DNA of 28,071 nt, from positions 1 through 28,071 of the forward strand of contig JBGZHY010000044.1 of assembly GCA_041848045.1 (NCBI GenBank), written 5' to 3'. Position 1 is the first letter of the stretch, and every line of letters begins with the position of its first letter. A program made the translations under genes and the position numbers. The notes beneath the pieces were generated by a model. The model saw nothing but the letters and a program-made list of their open reading frames with translations. It was not told the origin of the DNA and did not search any database. This DNA is from CAKAHY01 sp041848045. Its GTDB lineage: Bacteria > Bacillota > Clostridia > Lachnospirales > Lachnospiraceae. This document shows, piece after piece, positions 1 to 7,375 of this stretch.

Positions 1-37
1 CGAATCATCGGATAAACTCCATTCATTTTTTCTTCTA

Positions 38-66
38 ATCATAGTGTATTTTTGCCTTTAATTCAA
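38..66 (-). promoter_or_regulatory. Promoter reading off the left edge
   Basis: On the minus strand a -35 TTGAAT (61-66) and a -10 TATGAT (38-43) are separated by exactly 17 nt. Transcription would start near position 30 and leave the window, so it probably serves a gene whose body lies to the left. ATG codons at 24-26 and 20-22 (minus) are too close to the edge to judge. Promoter call by eye; no downstream gene is visible. Confidence 0.5.
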
Positions 67-211
67 GGTTTTCCGGCTTTAAGATTTTATTAGGACAGTT
101 CTGTATTCGGGCATTAAATTCTGTCAATTGATAAATATATATCATCTTACAGCCCCAATAAATATATTTTTCACAAAAGGTCCGACTCTTTTATTTTGAA
201 GAGAAATATGC

Positions 212-217
212 TATACT
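212..217 (+). promoter_or_regulatory. Extended -10 promoter of the POT transporter
   Basis: TATACT is preceded by TGC, giving a TG-extended -10 element. No good -35 is found at 16-18 nt upstream. The 5' leader would be about 55 nt and ends in a strong Shine-Dalgarno GGAGGG (268-273), five bases before the ATG at 279. The rest of 1-278 is AT-rich and shows no other gene. Confidence 0.5.
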
Positions 218-278
218 CAGGGCAGCTTCTAATGTAATATCAGTTATTCTATAAGTAGTAGGGAAATGGAGGGAATCT

Positions 279-1724
279 ATGGAAGAGAAGCAAGAATTAA
301 AAGAAAACACCAAAACAAAGAGCTCAGGTTTCGGTGGACACCCGAAAGGGCTGCTGCTGGCGAGTATTGCGACGGGTATCAACAGTTATGCCAAATACCT
401 GCTCGTCGGATTTACCGTCCTATTTTACACCTTAAGCGTGGCCGAAGGCGGCCTTGGCTTAGATGCGAAAACCGCGGGTAACATTATGGCGATATCCGGG
501 GCGATTGCCTCCATTATTCCCCTGCTCGGTTCGGTCATTACGGATCGCTATCTCGGCATACAGAAGGGTATGTTTTTGGGCTTCCTTCTCTCCGGGATTG
601 CGTATATGTGCTATTTCTTTTTCGCACCGAGTGTTGATCTGATCCTTATCGCTCTTACCGTCAACATCATTGCGGGCGCATTCATCAACAACAATGTTAC
701 CGCCGTTGTGGGACTTTTGTATTCCAACAAGGATATGGCGAAAAAGGATGCCGCATACAGCATCTTTTATATGGCGGTTAATATCGGCGCCATGCTGGGA
801 CCGATTATCGGAGGACTGATTACGGATAAGTGGCTGGCTGTTCGGGATGCCAGCGGCAACGTTATAACTTACGGTTATAAGTATGCCTATCTCGCAGCTT
901 CCGTGGGTATGCTGCTGATGGTATTTATCTTCTTTATTTTTTCACCAAAATGGCTGAAAGATGTAGGAAAATATCCTGCTGCCAAGGAAAGCAAAACCAA
1001 ACAGGGTAAGAGCTCAGCGGAGCTCAGCCCTGCGGATAAGAAGAGGGTTGCCGCAATGATCATTATTTTCCTCTTCGTTGTGTTCTATTGGTCGGCATAT
1101 TTCCAGACCCAGTCCACCATTACGATATTTACCTATCAACTCGTGGATCTGAACGTATTCGGCTTCGCCGTACCGGTTTCCTGGCTGATTTCCTTTAACG
1201 GCGTGCTCTGCGTGGTTCTTTCTCCATTACTGGGCATGTACTGGGTTAAGCGTTCACAGTCCGCAAAGGGCGACTGGGCAGTTACCACCAAGATGGCAAC
1301 AGGCATGATCATCACCGGTATCGCCTTCTTCATCATGCTTCTCGGTCTTATGACCCTCAACGGTGTTGAGGACGGAAGCATCAAGATGAATATTTCGTTT
1401 ATGCTTTTGGCGTATTTTGTGCTTACCGTCGGAGAGCTTCTGGTTTCCCCTATCGGTATGGCTCTGTTTAGCAAACTGACACCGGCAAGATACTCCTCTT
1501 TGGGAATGAGCGCCTGGTATCTTTGCTATTTCTTCTCCAGTATCGTTTCCGGACGCTTACTCGGCGTAACCGAAACCTGGGGCTATACCAAAATCCTGAT
1601 TTTAATCGGCGGCGTTTTGGTGCTCTCCGGTGTGGTAATGATTTTCCTCAAGCCGACACTGGAAGAGCTGATGTCCATGAAGCAGCTGGAATCCGAAACG
1701 GACGAGGCCGTTGCAGAATCATAA
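279..1724 (+). CDS. POT/PTR2-family peptide MFS transporter
   Basis: Polytopic inner-membrane protein of 481 residues, about the length of bacterial proton-dependent oligopeptide transporters. Residues 20-24 (GHPKG) match the short N-terminal motif that precedes helix 1 in this family, and FYMAVNIG (163-170) matches the POT signature FYxxINxG. A charged loop at about 225-255 separates two bundles of hydrophobic helices, as in MFS proteins. The start is supported by GGAGGG five bases upstream. Oddity: the helix-1 ExxER motif used for proton coupling in typical POT proteins is not visible; its place reads ATGINSYAKY. Substrate (di/tripeptide or other) cannot be read from sequence. Monocistronic: own promoter upstream, strong terminator downstream. 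Confidence 0.85.
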   Translation: MEEKQELKENTKTKSSGFGGHPKGLLLASIATGINSYAKYLLVGFTVLFYTLSVAEGGLGLDAKTAGNIMAISGAIASIIPLLGSVITDRYLGIQKGMFLGFLLSGIAYMCYFFFAPSVDLILIALTVNIIAGAFINNNVTAVVGLLYSNKDMAKKDAAYSIFYMAVNIGAMLGPIIGGLITDKWLAVRDASGNVITYGYKYAYLAASVGMLLMVFIFFIFSPKWLKDVGKYPAAKESKTKQGKSSAELSPADKKRVAAMIIIFLFVVFYWSAYFQTQSTITIFTYQLVDLNVFGFAVPVSWLISFNGVLCVVLSPLLGMYWVKRSQSAKGDWAVTTKMATGMIITGIAFFIMLLGLMTLNGVEDGSIKMNISFMLLAYFVLTVGELLVSPIGMALFSKLTPARYSSLGMSAWYLCYFFSSIVSGRLLGVTETWGYTKILILIGGVLVLSGVVMIFLKPTLEELMSMKQLESETDEAVAES

Positions 1725-1750
1725 AAATAAGCTTTTGCTATCAATAGAAA

Positions 1751-1790
1751 TGCCTGCCAAGGGACTTTTCGTCCCCGGGCAGGCACTTTT
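1751..1790. terminator. Bidirectional intrinsic terminator
   Basis: Arms TGCCTGCC (1751-1758) and GGCAGGCA (1778-1785) pair perfectly. An inner GGGAC/GTCCC stem (1761-1765 with 1771-1775) extends the hairpin. CTTTT follows on the plus strand. It sits between the convergent transporter and VOC genes and probably ends both. Confidence 0.85.
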
Positions 1791-1795
1791 GTTTC

Positions 1796-2164
1796 TTACA
1801 CCCCTTTTACGGCAAAATACTGTCCGCCGGGGCTGGCAAAATGAAAGTTCAAAAAAGGCTCCTGCAGCAGCGGGCTGGCAGTATCCGTAAGTTTTGCGGC
1901 TCTTTCCTGCAGCTTAACAATGTCTGCGCTTTCAAACAGGATACTCGGCTTCATATCAATAACTTCCGGCGAAACCTGACGAATGAAGGCCTTATCATAT
2001 ACCGTAAACATACAGCTGCTGTCCTTATGGGGCTTCATATCAAAGCTGTCATACTCCATCACCTTTGATTCCCGTAAAATCACAAAACCCAGCGCTTCCC
2101 AAAACTTCTTTTCCGCAGAAACATCGTCCACATATAGCATAATCGCAAAATCTTTTGCAAACAT
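1796..2164 (-). CDS. VOC-superfamily (glyoxalase/bleomycin-resistance-like) protein
   Basis: Cytoplasmic protein of 122 residues with the vicinal-oxygen-chelate pattern. An N-terminal beta strand (FAIMLYVDDV) leads into a helix with KKFWEALGF, and the C-terminal half ends in FHFASPGGQYFAVKGV, close to the DPxGN-type ending of these folds. A single short VOC module is present. Such proteins include lyases, dioxygenases and drug-binding proteins, and nothing here fixes the reaction. The start is supported by AAAGGAG 5-8 bases upstream. The gene lies 79 bases after clpB on the same strand; a TTGACA (2220-2225) is a possible -35 of its own, but the -10 is poor, so read-through from clpB is also possible. 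Confidence 0.75.
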   Translation of the reverse strand: MFAKDFAIMLYVDDVSAEKKFWEALGFVILRESKVMEYDSFDMKPHKDSSCMFTVYDKAFIRQVSPEVIDMKPSILFESADIVKLQERAAKLTDTASPLLQEPFLNFHFASPGGQYFAVKGV

Positions 2165-2243
2165 TTTTTATCTCCTTTTATTGATTTCAAAAGAAGAAAT
2201 AGCACAGATCGCAATCCTTTGTCAAGCCGAAAAGATTTCCCTA

Positions 2244-4853
2244 TTATACGGCAAGCTCCGGTCTTTTTTCTATACGGGATACCAGTTTATTTCCCTCGCA
2301 GCCGATGACGATAATATCTCCCGCCTGCAACTTTGCCTCTCCCAAAATCATCCTGGCAAGCAGAGTTTCCACATTCTTTTGTATATAACGCTTCAGCGGT
2401 CTTGCACCGAAATTCGGGTCATAGGCATGGGAAATGATGTAATCCCTCGCCGCATTGTCCACCACTACCCGCAGCTCCTTATCCGCCAGGCGCTTGTTCA
2501 AATCCTCAATCAAGAGTTCCGTAATGGCGGCAATATTTTGCTTGGACAAAGGCTTAAACAAAATGGTTTCGTCCAGGCGGTTCAAAAACTCCGGACGGAA
2601 GTGATTGCGCAGCTTCAGCTTTACCGCCATTTCCGCCTCCGTACTGATGTTTCCGTCTTCATCCGTTCCCTCCAGCAAATCCGCGGAACCGATGTTGGAG
2701 GTCATGATGATAATCGTATTCTTGAAGTCTACGGTCTTTCCCAAAGAGTCCGTAATTCTTCCGTCATCCAAAACCTGCAGCAAAATATTGAACACATCCG
2801 GATGAGCCTTCTCAATTTCGTCAAAGAGCACCACCGCATACGGCTTTCTGCGCACCGCCTCCGTAAGCTGTCCGCCCTCATCATAGCCCACATATCCCGG
2901 AGGCGCTCCGATCAGCCTGCTGACAGAAAACTTTTCCATGTATTCGCTCATGTCGATGCGCACAATATTGCTTTCGTCATCGAATAAAGCCTCCGCAAGA
3001 GCTTTGGCAAGTTCCGTTTTTCCGACGCCTGTCGGTCCCAAAAACAGGAAAGAGCCTATCGGCTTCCCCGGATCCTTTATGCCCGCTTTGGAACGCTGTA
3101 TTGCCTCGCTAACCAAATCCACCGCTTCATCCTGCCCCACAACCCGCTTATGCAGGGTTTCATCCAAATGCAGGGTTTTACTTTTTTCCGACTCATTCAG
3201 CTTGGTAATCGGGATTCCCGTCCAGCGGGAGATGATCTTTGCAATCTCCTCTTCCGTCACCGCCTCGTGCACCAGACTTAATTCCTTGTGCGCCAGTTTT
3301 TCCTCCTCCGTTTTTAACTTCGCCTGTAATTCCGGAAGCGTACCGTATTGCAGCTGTGCCGCCAAATTCAAATCATATTTCCGCTGGGCGTCCTCAATCT
3401 GCCTGTTTACCCCGTCAATCTCCTCCCTCAGAGCCGCCAGACTTTCCACGCTTGCCTTTTCATTCTCCCACTTGGTTTTTTGTTCCTTAAAGCTGTCTTT
3501 CAGACCGGCAAGCTCCTCCTGTATGTGCAGCAGCCTTTCTTTGGACAAATTGTCGCTTTCTTTCTTTAAGGCAGCCTCTTCTATTTCCAGCTGCATAATC
3601 CGCCTTTGCAACTCGTCCAATTCCGCCGGCATCGAATCCAATTCCGTCTTAATCAGGGCACAGGCTTCATCCACCAGATCAATCGCCTTGTCCGGCAGGA
3701 AGCGGTCGCTGATATAACGATTGGATAAAGTGGCGGCACTGACCAGGGCGGAGTCCGTAATCTTCACACCGTGATAGGTTTCATACCTGTCCTTAATACC
3801 CCGCAAAATGGAAATGGTATCCTCCAAAGTCGGTTCTTCCACCATCACGGGCTGAAAACGTCTTTCCAGCGCCGGGTCTTTTTCAATGTACTTCCTGTAC
3901 TCATCCAGAGTCGTCGCACCGATACAATGCAACTCTCCCCGTGCCAGCATAGGCTTTAGCATATTGCCCGCATCCATGCTGCCCTCCGTTTTTCCGGCGC
4001 CTACAATGGTATGAAGCTCATCAATGAAAAGAATAATTTCTCCTTCCGATTTTTTCACTTCCTCCAAAACCGCCTTAAGCCTTTCCTCAAACTCTCCCCG
4101 ATATTTGGCGCCTGCCACCAGAGAGCCCATATCCAAGGCAAAGAGCTTCTTATTTTTCAATCCCTCCGGTACGTCCCCCCTTACAATACGCTGTGCCAGG
4201 CCTTCCACCACCGCCGTCTTTCCGACGCCGGGCTCTCCGATTAACACCGGATTATTCTTGGTTTTTCTGCTTAAAATACGAACGGTATTCCGAATATGGG
4301 CATCTCTGCCGATGACCGGATCCAGCTTTCCCTGCCTTGCCTTTTCCACAAGGTCATAACCGTACTTATTCAGGGTGTCGTAAGTGGCCTCCGGATTATC
4401 CGTCAGCACCCTTTGATTGCCCCGTACTTCGGACAGAACCTTTAAAAAAGCATCCCGTGTAATCTGATAATTTTGGAAAAGCGTTCTCAGACTTCCGTTT
4501 GCTTCCTTTAACAGGCGCAAAAACAAGTGCTCTACACTGACATACTCATCCCCCATCGCCTTGGATTCATCCGCCGCATTCACCAGAACCTTATTCAAAT
4601 CCGCTCCCATATACACCTGGGCATTACCGGATACCTTCGGCAGTCTGGCAAGGGCTCCCTGCGCATCCTTAATGAAGCTCTCCGTATCAATACCCATCCT
4701 CTCCAGCAAGCTCTTAATCAGAGAATTGTCAAGCTGAAGCAGGGACAGGAGCAGGTGCTCCTGCGCCAACTGTTGATTCCCGTACTCATAAGCCAATTTC
4801 TCTATATTCTGAACAGCCTCCAGCGACTTTTGCGTAAACTTATTGATATTCAT
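2244..4853 (-). CDS. clpB: ATP-dependent disaggregase ClpB
   Basis: Hexameric AAA+ chaperone that, with DnaK/DnaJ, threads aggregated proteins through its pore. Length 869 is normal for the family. Order of parts: N-terminal Clp repeat domain (1-150); AAA1 with Walker A GEPGVGKT (206-213) and Walker B ILFIDE (about 274-279); a long coiled-coil M domain (about 405-530), which separates ClpB from ClpC/ClpA; AAA2 with Walker A GPTGVGKT (606-613) and VVLFDEIEKAHP; C-terminal small domain. No ClpP-binding IGF loop was recognised. The ATG is set by GGGAGG seven bases upstream (4861-4866). It has its own promoter with an inverted repeat over the -10, suggesting repressor control; no CIRCE or CtsR heptad repeat was recognised. 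Confidence 0.97.
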   Translation of the reverse strand: MNINKFTQKSLEAVQNIEKLAYEYGNQQLAQEHLLLSLLQLDNSLIKSLLERMGIDTESFIKDAQGALARLPKVSGNAQVYMGADLNKVLVNAADESKAMGDEYVSVEHLFLRLLKEANGSLRTLFQNYQITRDAFLKVLSEVRGNQRVLTDNPEATYDTLNKYGYDLVEKARQGKLDPVIGRDAHIRNTVRILSRKTKNNPVLIGEPGVGKTAVVEGLAQRIVRGDVPEGLKNKKLFALDMGSLVAGAKYRGEFEERLKAVLEEVKKSEGEIILFIDELHTIVGAGKTEGSMDAGNMLKPMLARGELHCIGATTLDEYRKYIEKDPALERRFQPVMVEEPTLEDTISILRGIKDRYETYHGVKITDSALVSAATLSNRYISDRFLPDKAIDLVDEACALIKTELDSMPAELDELQRRIMQLEIEEAALKKESDNLSKERLLHIQEELAGLKDSFKEQKTKWENEKASVESLAALREEIDGVNRQIEDAQRKYDLNLAAQLQYGTLPELQAKLKTEEEKLAHKELSLVHEAVTEEEIAKIISRWTGIPITKLNESEKSKTLHLDETLHKRVVGQDEAVDLVSEAIQRSKAGIKDPGKPIGSFLFLGPTGVGKTELAKALAEALFDDESNIVRIDMSEYMEKFSVSRLIGAPPGYVGYDEGGQLTEAVRRKPYAVVLFDEIEKAHPDVFNILLQVLDDGRITDSLGKTVDFKNTIIIMTSNIGSADLLEGTDEDGNISTEAEMAVKLKLRNHFRPEFLNRLDETILFKPLSKQNIAAITELLIEDLNKRLADKELRVVVDNAARDYIISHAYDPNFGARPLKRYIQKNVETLLARMILGEAKLQAGDIIVIGCEGNKLVSRIEKRPELAV

Positions 4854-4868
4854 ACAAAATCCTCCCGT

Positions 4869-4900
4869 ATGTTATAATTGTTATACTTGTACTATAACAT
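4869..4900. promoter_or_regulatory. Inverted repeat over the clpB -10 (candidate operator)
   Basis: ATGTTATA (4869-4876) and TATAACAT (4893-4900) are perfect 8-base arms separated by 16 bases, with another GTTATA inside the spacer (4879-4884). The right arm overlaps the clpB -10 box (4891-4896) and the left arm lies in the short 5' leader. A dimeric repressor bound here would block clpB. It does not match CIRCE or the CtsR site, so the regulator is unknown. Confidence 0.5.
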
Positions 4901-4918
4901 ATATTTAAGCAATGTCAA
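4891..4918 (-). promoter_or_regulatory. clpB promoter
   Basis: On the minus strand a perfect TTGACA (-35, 4913-4918) lies 16 bases from TATAGT (-10, 4891-4896), which has a TGT extension. The leader to the clpB ATG would be about 30 nt. This looks like a vegetative sigma-A promoter. Confidence 0.8.
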
Positions 4919-4942
4919 GCAGATTTTATCTTTTTTTCCACG

Positions 4943-4970
4943 AAAAAAGCCAGCCTCTCGGCTGACTTTT
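4943..4970 (-). terminator. Intrinsic terminator upstream of clpB
   Basis: On the minus strand AGTCAGCC-GAGA-GGCTGGCT forms an 8-pair stem (one G-U) followed by six Ts. It ends the small transcript that starts near 5042 and shields the clpB promoter from pyrC read-through. The plus strand also has TTTT after the stem, so it could act in both directions. Confidence 0.85.
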
Positions 4971-4977
4971 CTCTGTT

Positions 4978-5026
4978 AGAGTGATATAGGAGTGCATAAT
5001 GCACGTGTAGTGAAAGATCAACGCAA
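4978..5026 (-). repeat. Dispersed intergenic motif, copy 1
   Basis: Reading the minus strand, three blocks occur in order: TTGCGTTG (5019-5026), ACTACAC (5005-5011) and CCTATATCACTCT (4978-4990). The same blocks occur in the same order on the plus strand at 9838-9874. Here 14 bases holding a small hairpin lie between the second and third blocks. Confidence 0.4.
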
Positions 5027-5048
5027 TAAACTCTCATCTACGTACCCA

Positions 5049-5077
5049 ATGATACCATCTAAACGACATTTTTGCAA
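5049..5077 (-). promoter_or_regulatory. Promoter of the candidate small RNA
   Basis: Minus strand -35 TTGCAA (5072-5077), spacer of exactly 17 bases, -10 TATCAT (5049-5054) with a TGG extension. It lies 100 bases past the pyrC stop and does not read into any supported gene before the terminator at 4943. The stretch 5078-5175 also holds a weak GCCGT-CAA-ACGGC hairpin (about 5161-5173) that may help end pyrC transcription; nothing else was seen there. Confidence 0.65.
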
Positions 5078-5175
5078 GTAAAAAAAAGCAATTTATATTT
5101 TTTCTTTTTGTGCACTTTCCCGATTTTATCGCCATTTCACAGGCACTGCTCCCTTAAGAAGCCGTTTGACGGCAG

Positions 5176-6474
5176 CTAAGCCCTGCCATCGTATGCAATC
5201 AGACCGCTACAAATGGTCAAAAGCACCTTTCCCTTCATCTCCTGCCCCATAAAAGGAGTATTGCAGGACTTGCTGCAGGTCTTGTCGTATATCCATTTTG
5301 CTTCCGGATCAAAGATTACAATATCCGCCGTCTTATCCTCTTTAATGATTCCCGCATCCAGGTTGTACATTCGGGCAGGCTGATAGCTCATCAGCGCCAT
5401 AAGCTTTAACAGACTGATGTGACCGGCATCCACCAGATGCATAATTCCCAGAGAAAGTGCCGTTTCCAAACCGATGATACCGCTTGGCGCCTTGCCAAAC
5501 TCTCTGTCCTTTTCCTCCTTGGCATGCGGGGCATGGTCGGTGGCAATCACCTCAATGGTGCCGTCCTTTAAGCCCTCAATGATGGCACGCCTGTCCGCCT
5601 CTTCCCGCAAAGGCGGGTTCATCTTCGCCAGGGTTCCGTGCTGCAGTACCGCCTCCTGCGTCAGAGAAAAATGATGCGGTGTCGCTTCGGCAAATACCCG
5701 AACTCCCTGCCTCTTTGCCTTACGCACAATATCCACACTCTCTTTTGCGCTGATATGTTGTATGCAAATATTCGCTCCCGTTTCCTTGGCCAGCTTGCAG
5801 TCCCTTTCCACCATGATCCACTCCGCCTTGGCTTCGGCACCGCTAAGGCCGAGTTTTTCTGCCACCTCTCCGGCATTGACCCCCGGCTCCTTCACAAACT
5901 CCGGCGCCTCTTCATGGAAGGACAGGGGCATTTTCAGCACTCTTGCCCTACGCATCGCCTCACGGCAAATATTCTCATCCCGCAACGGCAGACCGTCGTC
6001 GGTAAAGCCTACCGCCCCGCTGTCCCGCAGAGCCTTCATATCCACCACTTCCTTACCGTGCATCTCTTTGGTGATGCAGGCACAGGTTTTGATATTGATG
6101 CAGGCACTTTTTCCCTGTCTGATCACATAAAGGGTCGTATCCTCATCATCCACTGCCGGTTTGGTATTGGCCATGCCCACCAGGGTCGTAAATCCCCCTG
6201 CCGCACCCGCTCTTGCCACAGACTGAATATCTTCTTTATATGTAAATCCCGGCTCACGGTAATGTACATGGGTATCTACCAGTCCCGGCGCCGCAATCTT
6301 TCCCGAGCAGTCAATAATCTCCAAGCGCTCACCTTTTGCTCTTGCGATAAAAGGTGCTTCAAAAGCCAAATCCTCTCCGATTTTGATGACCTTTCTTTCG
6401 GCAATCAATATATCCCGCACAGCATCCGTTCTGGTGGCAGGATCAAGCAGTCTTGCCTGTTTTAACATAATCAT
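5176..6474 (-). CDS. pyrC: Dihydroorotase (class I)
   Basis: Cyclises N-carbamoyl-L-aspartate to dihydroorotate, the third step of pyrimidine synthesis; cytoplasmic zinc amidohydrolase. Length 432 fits class I enzymes. The metal motif is HVHYREPG (69-76: H69, H71, R73 for carbamoyl-aspartate binding). GFTDDG supplies the Asp that replaces carboxylated Lys in class I enzymes, and ATDHAPH near residue 308 holds the catalytic Asp. The ATG overlaps the stop of the upstream metallo-hydrolase in an ATGA arrangement, with GAGGA nine bases before it, so translation is probably coupled. No pyrB, carAB or other pyrimidine gene is in the window. Confidence 0.95.
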   Translation of the reverse strand: MIMLKQARLLDPATRTDAVRDILIAERKVIKIGEDLAFEAPFIARAKGERLEIIDCSGKIAAPGLVDTHVHYREPGFTYKEDIQSVARAGAAGGFTTLVGMANTKPAVDDEDTTLYVIRQGKSACINIKTCACITKEMHGKEVVDMKALRDSGAVGFTDDGLPLRDENICREAMRRARVLKMPLSFHEEAPEFVKEPGVNAGEVAEKLGLSGAEAKAEWIMVERDCKLAKETGANICIQHISAKESVDIVRKAKRQGVRVFAEATPHHFSLTQEAVLQHGTLAKMNPPLREEADRRAIIEGLKDGTIEVIATDHAPHAKEEKDREFGKAPSGIIGLETALSLGIMHLVDAGHISLLKLMALMSYQPARMYNLDAGIIKEDKTADIVIFDPEAKWIYDKTCSKSCNTPFMGQEMKGKVLLTICSGLIAYDGRA

Positions 6475-7193
6475 AGTACAAATTCCTCATTCTCTTTACT
6501 GATGTATACAATCTTTTCTCTTTCCCCTGCTTCGGCTATACGCTCCCGCAGGCGCTCCGTAATCTGAAAGCTGCCGTTGAAATGCATCGGAAAAATCCGC
6601 TTGCAGCCCACTTCCCGCAAAAAGCCTTCTATTCCCAGGTAAGCATACTCCCCTTGTCGGTTATCCAAAGGCAAGAAAGCAAGGTCAATCTCCTTCCCGT
6701 CCGCCGAAATCCATTCCCTTATACGGGCAAGCTCCCTTTCGTAATCCGCTTTCTGCCCCTGATTCCATGCCTCGGACTCTCCCTCCCAGTACCAATAGTT
6801 TAAATCTCCGGCATAATATACCCGCCTGCCTTCCACATCCAGCAAAAACGCTACACCCTCGTCGGTGGAACGGCAGGTTCGCACAAATATCTCCACTCCG
6901 GCGAGGCAGAGCCTTCTTTCTTCACCTGCCCCCACCCGTACAATGCGCGCCTTTTCTTCGAAAGAAGCGGCTGTATACGCCACATCCTCCGACAGGATGT
7001 AGTATACCTCCGGATGATTCTTTGCCAAATCGAAAATACGCTTTGAAAAATGGTCATCATGTCCGTGACTGACCAGTACAAACAAGGGCTTTTGCGGCAG
7101 AACCGGCAATTCTCCCCGGTAGTAATCAAACAAAAGTGTACATCCCTCTAAATACAGCAAATACGAGCTGTGCTCTATATATCGAAGTTTCAT
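6471..7193 (-). CDS. MBL-fold metallo-hydrolase
   Basis: Cytoplasmic protein of 240 residues of the beta-lactamase-fold family (UlaG/YtnP-like small branch). The metal-binding signature HGHDDH (43-48) is intact. Later pieces YYAGDLNYW and FPMHFNG look like the Asp and His ligands further along the fold. Substrate unknown; ester, amide or phosphodiester hydrolysis are all possible. I chose the ATG at 7193 because GGAG lies six bases upstream and because a -10 box (7223-7228) lies inside the longer reading frame that would begin at 7232. It is the first gene of a pair with pyrC (4-base overlap). No signal peptide. Confidence 0.8.
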   Translation of the reverse strand: MKLRYIEHSSYLLYLEGCTLLFDYYRGELPVLPQKPLFVLVSHGHDDHFSKRIFDLAKNHPEVYYILSEDVAYTAASFEEKARIVRVGAGEERRLCLAGVEIFVRTCRSTDEGVAFLLDVEGRRVYYAGDLNYWYWEGESEAWNQGQKADYERELARIREWISADGKEIDLAFLPLDNRQGEYAYLGIEGFLREVGCKRIFPMHFNGSFQITERLRERIAEAGEREKIVYISKENEEFVL

Positions 7194-7222
7194 GCTGTTC
7201 TCCATTCCTCCCTGTTCATCCC

Positions 7223-7228
7223 AGTATA
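7223..7228 (-). promoter_or_regulatory. -10 element of the metallo-hydrolase/pyrC unit
   Basis: TATACT on the minus strand; the -35 region (TGTATA, 17 bases upstream) is weak. It is divergent from the ABC-operon promoter about 50 bases away, so the two units share a 180-base regulatory region. Confidence 0.45.
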
Positions 7229-7279
7229 ACAAAGTTTATACGCTTTATACAGCTTATTTCTTATTTTTTTAAATAATTA

Positions 7280-7308
7280 TTTACATTATCACTTTAATAT
7301 GCTACTAT
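7280..7308 (+). promoter_or_regulatory. Promoter of the amino-acid ABC operon
   Basis: -35 TTTACA (7280-7285), 17-base spacer, -10 TACTAT (7303-7308) with a TGC extension. The leader is about 60 nt and ends with GAGGAG before the lipoprotein start. No riboswitch-like or T-box-like structure was seen in the leader. Confidence 0.6.
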
Positions 7309-7375
7309 AAGAAAGTGAACAGAGAAAGATATTTTTTCTATTATATAACAGTATTTCGGAGAGGAGAACAAATTG

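Larger units (their letters stand above)
4943..5042 (-). ncRNA. Candidate small RNA or leader RNA, about 100 nt
   Basis: A promoter (5049-5077) and an intrinsic terminator (4943-4970) on the minus strand bracket about 100 nt. The RNA would contain a GTGCA-TTA-TGCAC hairpin (4992-5004) and the terminator hairpin. An ATG about 6 nt from the predicted start opens a 40-codon frame, but it has no ribosome binding site and runs through the terminator, so it is not counted as a gene. The unit lies upstream of clpB on the same strand but stops before the clpB promoter. It could be a free-standing small RNA or an attenuator leader. Part of it resembles sequence at 9838-9874. No known RNA family was recognised. 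Confidence 0.45.

Noticed and set aside
125..150. TGATA...TATCA inverted repeat upstream of the POT gene
   Set aside because: Short AT-rich arms, likely by chance in such sequence.
2197..2225. Separate promoter for the VOC gene
   Set aside because: TTGACA is good but the -10 (CTATTT) is poor; left as a note in the gene entry.
1983..2987. 334-residue plus-strand frame opposite clpB
   Set aside because: Antisense shadow of conserved clpB codons; composition is not protein-like and there is no ribosome site.
4915..5037. 40-codon frame (minus) starting MRVYC inside the candidate small RNA
   Set aside because: No ribosome site, ATG about 6 nt from the predicted RNA start, and the frame runs through a strong terminator into the clpB -35 box.
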